In this document: positions 16,915 to 23,053 of the stretch, piece after piece | How positions within the stretch are numbered: position 1 is the stretch's first letter | Layout: each line of letters opens with the position of its first letter | Source of the DNA: DASXRA01 sp036558905 | GTDB taxonomy: Bacteria; Actinomycetota; Actinomycetes; Mycobacteriales; Jatrophihabitantaceae | Length of the DNA stretch: 23,053 nucleotides | Direction of reading: 5' to 3' | Assembly: GCA_036558905.1 (NCBI GenBank) | Contig: DATBER010000010.1 | Coordinates: 1-23,053, forward strand | The notes under the pieces: model-generated | What the model was told of the DNA's origin: nothing | Seen by the model: only the letters and a program-made list of their open reading frames with translations | Database searches by the model: none | Position numbers and translations under genes: made by a program

Positions 16915-16926
16915 CGGAGACACGCT
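16905..16926 (-). terminator. Hairpin 26 bases after the aconitase stop
   Basis: AGCGTGTC (16905-16912) and GACACGCT (16919-16926) form a perfect 8-bp stem with a 6-base loop, placed where an acnA terminator is expected on the minus strand. No T-tract follows. The hairpin includes the TTGACA of the distal xylF promoter, so it could instead be an operator. Confidence 0.5.
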
Positions 16927-16952
16927 CGGCCTGTCAAGATCATCCGCGGGCC

Positions 16953-19712
<2,760 letters not shown>

Positions 19713-19722
19713 CGCATGCTCC

Positions 19723-19734
19723 TTCGCGCGCGAA
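19723..19734. promoter_or_regulatory. 12-bp palindrome just upstream of the acnA ribosome-binding site
   Basis: TTCGCGCGCGAA is a perfect palindrome 10-21 bases before the acnA GTG, in the short divergent spacer. It could be an operator, or chance in GC-alternating DNA. Confidence 0.25.
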
Positions 19735-19787
19735 ATCTCTCGACGTCAAGATATCACTGCAGGTTATGCCCTCTTCAGCCTGGCACA

Positions 19788-20540
19788 ATGAAGTGCGTGA
19801 CGGTCAGCGAGATGCTCGCGCGGGCCCAGCGGATGACGGTGCTGACCGGGGCCGGTGTGTCCACAGACTCGGGTATACCGGATTTCCGGGGTCCGGGCGG
19901 CCTGTGGACCCGCAACCCCGATGCGCAGCGCTACGTCGACTTCGACCTCTACCGCCGCGACCCCGACGTGCGCCGCGAGTCGTGGCGACGCCGCGCCGCC
20001 CATCCGGCCCTGACCGCCGAGCCCAACGCTGCCCATCTGGCCCTGGCCGGGCTGCACGAGCAGGGCCGGCTGCGCGCGCTGCTGACCCAGAACATCGACG
20101 GGCTGCACCAGCGGGCCGGCGTGCCGGACGAGGCCGTCGTCGAGGTGCACGGCTCGATCCGCGACACCGAATGCCTGGGCTGCGGCGAACGCCGGCCGAT
20201 GAGCGAGGCGCTCGCCCGCGTCAACGCCGGCGAGGTCGACCCGGACTGCCACAGCTGCGGCGGGCTGCTCAAGTCGGGCACCGTCTTCTTCGGCCAGCCG
20301 CTCAATCCCGAGGTGCTGGGCCGGGCCGTCGATGCCGCCCGCGACTGCGACCTGTTCCTCGCGGTGGGGACGTCGCTGTCGGTGCAACCGGTGGCCAGCC
20401 TGACCGGACTGGCCGCCACGCGGGGTGTGCCGGTGATCATCGTCAACGCCTCGCCGACGCCCTACGACGACGTCGCGGCCGCCGTGGTGCGCGAGCCGAT
20501 CGGCGACGTGCTGCCCCAGCTGCTGGCGATCTCGCCCTGA
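19788..20540 (+). CDS. NAD-dependent protein deacylase, sirtuin family
   Basis: The 250-residue protein is a sirtuin, which removes acyl groups from protein lysines using NAD. The NAD-binding motif GAGVSTDSGIPDFRG is near residue 21, TQNIDGLHQRAG contacts NAD and substrate, and H121 (EVHGS) is the catalytic histidine. Four zinc cysteines are complete: C129, C132, C154, C157. It also has GTSLSVQP and VNASPTPYDDVA near the C-terminus. The Ala-Arg pocket residues that mark succinyl-specific class III enzymes are not visible, so deacetylation is the default guess. No ribosome-binding site precedes ATG 19788; an in-frame GTG at 19797 is an alternative, seven bases after a CACAAT hexamer. The long open frame upstream is antisense to acnA and is not coding. 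Confidence 0.92.
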   Translation: MKCVTVSEMLARAQRMTVLTGAGVSTDSGIPDFRGPGGLWTRNPDAQRYVDFDLYRRDPDVRRESWRRRAAHPALTAEPNAAHLALAGLHEQGRLRALLTQNIDGLHQRAGVPDEAVVEVHGSIRDTECLGCGERRPMSEALARVNAGEVDPDCHSCGGLLKSGTVFFGQPLNPEVLGRAVDAARDCDLFLAVGTSLSVQPVASLTGLAATRGVPVIIVNASPTPYDDVAAAVVREPIGDVLPQLLAISP

Positions 20541-20551
20541 GGCGGGCCTCC

Positions 20552-20557
20552 TAAGCT
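20552..20557 (+). promoter_or_regulatory. -10 box of a possible leaderless PAP2 promoter
   Basis: TAAGCT fits TAnnnT and is followed by six bases and then the PAP2 ATG at 20564, so transcription would start on the A of the ATG. There is no Shine-Dalgarno sequence before that ATG, which is consistent. No convincing -35 hexamer is seen. Confidence 0.35.
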
Positions 20558-20563
20558 GTCCGA

Positions 20564-21520
20564 ATGGGCTTGACGGCGCAGGAGGACTCACGCGCCGTAG
20601 TCGGCGTGCCTTCCGACGACGCGCGCTGGCACCGCATCCGGGTGGGTGCCGCCGTGCTCTACGCGGCCGCGCTGGTCGTCGTCGTGGTGCTGGCCGGCGT
20701 GCCCACCGACCGGGGCAGCCTGCTGATCATCGTCCTGGCCGGCATCGGCATCCCGTGCCTGGGCCGGGGCTGGCGGGCGTTCGGCAAGGCGTTGCTGGAC
20801 TGGCTGCCCTTCACCGCCGTCCTGGTCGTGTACGACCTGTCGCGGGGCATCGCCGACGGGCTGGGCATGCCGCTGCACGTCTCGGACGTCGCCGCCGCCG
20901 ACCGGGACCTGTTCGGCGGCACTGTGCCCACCGTCTGGCTGCAGCAGCACTTCCTCGACCCGGGCTCGCCGCACTGGTACGACGCGGCGGCCACCCTGAT
21001 CTACACCTCGCACTTCATCGCGACGCCGGTGGTGGCCGCCGTGCTCTGGCTGCGCAGTCGCGAGGCGTGGAAGGGGTTCGCCACCCGGGTAGTCGTCCTG
21101 TCGCTGGCCGGACTGATGACCTACGTGCTCTTCCCGGCGGCCCCGCCCTGGTACGCCGCCCGCGAGGGCGTGATCGAGCCGGCGATCCGCGCCACGTCCC
21201 GAGGCTGGCTGTGGCTGCACGTCAACCACGCCGGGAACCTGCTCAGCGAGGGACAGGCTGCGTCCAACCCGGTGGCGGCCATGCCGTCGCTGCACACCGC
21301 GTTCGCGACGCTGATCGCGCTGTACGTCGCCTCGCGCCTGAAGAGCCCGTGGCGTTACCTGATCGTGCTCTACCCGTTGGCCATGGGACTCTCGCTGGTC
21401 TATCTGGGCGAGCACTATGTCGTCGACCTGGCGGCCGGAGTCGTCTACGCGCTCGCCGTGCACTTCGCGATCAACGCGTGGACACGGCGCCGGAGCCGAG
21501 CCGATCTTTCGTCCGGTTAG
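20564..21520 (+). CDS. PAP2-family integral membrane phosphatase/transferase
   Basis: The 318-residue membrane protein belongs to the PAP2 superfamily, close in layout to the inositol-phosphorylceramide-synthase-like (PAP2_3) group. Six or so hydrophobic segments span the sequence. Catalytic motifs are PSLHTAF with H244, and GEHYVVD with H284 and D288, the nucleophile region and its supporting acid. The active site is expected on the outer face of the membrane, acting on a lipid phosphate or phosphodiester. In mycobacteria and relatives such proteins work on phosphoinositol lipids or polyprenyl phosphates; the substrate here is not determined. It starts 23 bases after the sirtuin stop and may be leaderless. 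Its 3' end is followed by an insertion sequence. Confidence 0.88.
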   Translation: MGLTAQEDSRAVVGVPSDDARWHRIRVGAAVLYAAALVVVVVLAGVPTDRGSLLIIVLAGIGIPCLGRGWRAFGKALLDWLPFTAVLVVYDLSRGIADGLGMPLHVSDVAAADRDLFGGTVPTVWLQQHFLDPGSPHWYDAAATLIYTSHFIATPVVAAVLWLRSREAWKGFATRVVVLSLAGLMTYVLFPAAPPWYAAREGVIEPAIRATSRGWLWLHVNHAGNLLSEGQAASNPVAAMPSLHTAFATLIALYVASRLKSPWRYLIVLYPLAMGLSLVYLGEHYVVDLAAGVVYALAVHFAINAWTRRRSRADLSSG

Positions 21521-21561
21521 CCCGGCGCTTTCACGGTGACCGCGTGGCGGTGGACTGAAAA

Positions 21562-21622
21562 GTGCTCCAGGCCAACAAGGATCAGGGTTGTCGAAGCCAA
21601 GATCTTGTTGAGCGAGGAGCAC
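21562..21622 (+). promoter_or_regulatory. Transposase leader hairpin that hides the ribosome-binding site
   Basis: GTGCTCC (21562-21568) pairs with GGAGCAC (21616-21622). Inside it CAACAAGGATC (21573-21583) pairs with GATCTTGTTG (21601-21610) with one bulged G. The outer stem contains the GGAG of the transposase ribosome-binding site GAGGAG (21614-21619). IS10 and IS50 use such a fold to block translation from read-through transcripts. Confidence 0.6.
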
Positions 21623-21629
21623 CTTCACG

Positions 21630-23024
21630 GTGAAGCGTATCGGGCTGTACCCGCGGGTGCCTGCCGACACGAACGGTGCTGGTGTCGTGTCGCAGGCTGG
21701 CGGTGTCGCGCTGGTCGAGACGGTCCGTGCTGCGGGGTTGGACGCCGCGCTGTCGGCGGCGTTGGCGCCGTGGCGTAAGCCGATGGCGATCCACGACCCG
21801 GCCAAGGTGCTCATCGATCTGGCGGTGGCGCTGGCGCTGGGTGGGGACTGCCTGGCCGATGTCGCGCTGCTGCGCGCCGAGCCGGCGGTCTTCGGCGCGG
21901 TGGCCTCGGATCCGACGGTCTCGCGCACGATCGACGCGCTGGCCGCCGACGCGCCGGCCGCGTTGGCCGCGATCGATGCGGCCAGGGTCGCTGCGCGGGC
22001 TCGAGTGTGGACGTTGGCCGGTGAGCACGCACCTGATCACGGCATCGGCGCGGACCAGCCGCTGATCATCGACACCGACGCCACGCTGATCACCGCGCAC
22101 TCGGACAAGGAACAGGCGGCGCCGACGTTCAAACGTGGCTATGGGTTCCACCCGTTGTGGGCTTTCGCCGACCACGGTGCTGAGGGCACGGGCGAGCCGC
22201 TGTCGTTCCTACTCCGGGCGGGCAACGCCGGCTCCAATACCGCCGCCGATCACATCGCCGTGGTCAAGGCGGCGCTGGCCCACCTGCCCGGTCGCCGCCA
22301 CGGGGCCCGGCCCGGCCGCAAGGTCCTCATCCGTGCCGACGCCGCGGGCGCCACGCACGAGTTCCTGACCTGGCTGGTCGGGCAGCGGTTGTCCTACTCG
22401 GTCGGGTTCACCCTGCCGGACAGCTTCGCCGTGGCCCTGGCCACGATGCCACCCGAGTCGTGGACGCCGGCCTACGACCCCGACGGCCAACCGCGCGAGG
22501 GGGCCTGGGTCGCCGAGGTCACCGGCATGCTTGACCTCACGTCGTGGCCTGACCGGATGCGGGTCATCGTGCGCAAGGAACGACCGCACCCCGGCGCGCA
22601 GCTGCGCCTGACCGACCCGGACGGCATGCGGGTCACCGCGTTTGCCACCAACACCGCCCGCGGCCAACTCGCAGACCTCGAGCTGCGGCATCGGCGCCGG
22701 GCCCGCTGCGAGGACCGCATCCGCAACTCCAAAGACACCGGGCTGACCAACCTGCCGCTGCACGACTTCGCCCAGAACCAGATCTGGTGCGCCCTGGTCG
22801 CGCTCGCCGTCGAACTCACCGCCTGGATGCAGATGCTGTCCCTGGCCGGACACGACGCGCGTCGCTGGGAACCCAAACGCCTACGGCTACGGCTGTTCTC
22901 GATCGCCGGGCGGCTCGCCACCCACGGCCGAACCCGGCGCCTGCACCTGTCCGCCCACGCACCCTGGGCCGGACTACTCGCCACGATGATCAACAGACTG
23001 CAGACACTCCCCCCGCCCGTTTGA
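21630..23024 (+). CDS. IS1380-family transposase
   Basis: The 464-residue DDE transposase is complete and in frame. The IS1380 N-terminus (KRIGLYPRV, VSQAGGVALVETV, then LIDLAVALALGGDCLADVALLR) leads into a DDE catalytic core: the first Asp in IIDTDATL (D148 or D150), D237 in RADAAGATHEFL, and E361 in CEDRIRNSKDTGL. PHPGAQLRLTDPDGMR and LPLHDFAQNQIW are further family blocks. The start is GTG at 21630, 10 bases after GAGGAG, which is buried in a leader hairpin. The last codon is followed by TGA. All three catalytic acids are present, so the enzyme may be active. Confidence 0.95.
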   Translation: MKRIGLYPRVPADTNGAGVVSQAGGVALVETVRAAGLDAALSAALAPWRKPMAIHDPAKVLIDLAVALALGGDCLADVALLRAEPAVFGAVASDPTVSRTIDALAADAPAALAAIDAARVAARARVWTLAGEHAPDHGIGADQPLIIDTDATLITAHSDKEQAAPTFKRGYGFHPLWAFADHGAEGTGEPLSFLLRAGNAGSNTAADHIAVVKAALAHLPGRRHGARPGRKVLIRADAAGATHEFLTWLVGQRLSYSVGFTLPDSFAVALATMPPESWTPAYDPDGQPREGAWVAEVTGMLDLTSWPDRMRVIVRKERPHPGAQLRLTDPDGMRVTAFATNTARGQLADLELRHRRRARCEDRIRNSKDTGLTNLPLHDFAQNQIWCALVALAVELTAWMQMLSLAGHDARRWEPKRLRLRLFSIAGRLATHGRTRRLHLSAHAPWAGLLATMINRLQTLPPPV

Positions 23025-23053
23025 TCACAACGAAACCACCCCGACCCAGCACG

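Larger units (their letters stand above)
21562..23053 (+). mobile_element. IS1380-family insertion sequence, right end outside the window
   Basis: The transposase at 21630-23026 identifies the element. The left boundary lies somewhere between the PAP2 stop (21520) and the leader hairpin at 21562; I could not fix the terminal inverted repeat because its partner is beyond 23053. No target duplication can be checked. The intact transposase frame suggests recent arrival. Confidence 0.75.

Noticed and set aside
23024..23053. Right terminal repeat of the IS element
   Set aside because: Only 29 bases remain after the stop and none matches the left flank convincingly. The end probably lies beyond the window.

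Overview
The window is high-G+C DNA with tightly packed genes, GTG starts and third-position GC bias, typical of an Actinomycetes (actinobacterial) chromosome. I cannot name the genus. One block is ABC-F ATPase, small HTH protein, crotonase, then aconitase after intervening genes. From memory it recalls the Mycobacterium tuberculosis Rv1472-Rv1475c neighbourhood (echA12, ABC-F, Rv1473A, acn), which supports this placement.

Layout. (1) 2-1713, plus strand: the 3' part of a DUF427 protein and a phosphotransferase of the APH/choline-kinase fold, probably one transcript. (2) 1706-6908, minus strand: an MFS exporter, a YpfJ-type membrane zinc peptidase, a phytoene-desaturase-like FAD oxidoreductase and a bacterial lipase-maturation-factor (LMF1) homologue. 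(3) 7030-10027, plus strand: an Rv1473-like ABC-F translation factor behind an unusually structured leader, a 71-residue HTH protein, and a crotonase with no ordinary start codon. (4) 10101-11990: a complete ABC half-exporter. It converges on the next block across a 23-bp inverted repeat that holds both stop codons. (5) 12048-16655, minus strand: a xylose-type ABC importer operon (binding lipoprotein, single-domain ATPase, long permease) ending in a ROK regulator. This is the same gene set as xylFGH/rok7B7 of Streptomyces coelicolor. (6) 16953-20540: aconitase on the minus strand and a divergent zinc-binding sirtuin on the plus strand. (7) 20564-21520: a PAP2-family membrane phosphatase or transferase. 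(8) From about 21562 to the window end: an IS1380-family insertion sequence with an intact transposase, whose right end lies outside the window.

Most of the window is ordinary chromosomal housekeeping and accessory content. The most interesting signals are non-coding. In front of the ABC-F gene there is an 11-bp inverted repeat, a good -10 box, a possible leaderless six-codon ORF starting exactly at the expected +1, and a stem that pairs that ORF with the ABC-F ribosome-binding region. In front of the xylose operon there are two sigma70-like promoters and two perfect palindromes flanking or overlapping the proximal one. A large stem-loop sits between the binding-protein and ATPase genes. The transposase leader can fold its own ribosome-binding site into a hairpin. 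I saw no CRISPR array, tRNA, rRNA or prophage.
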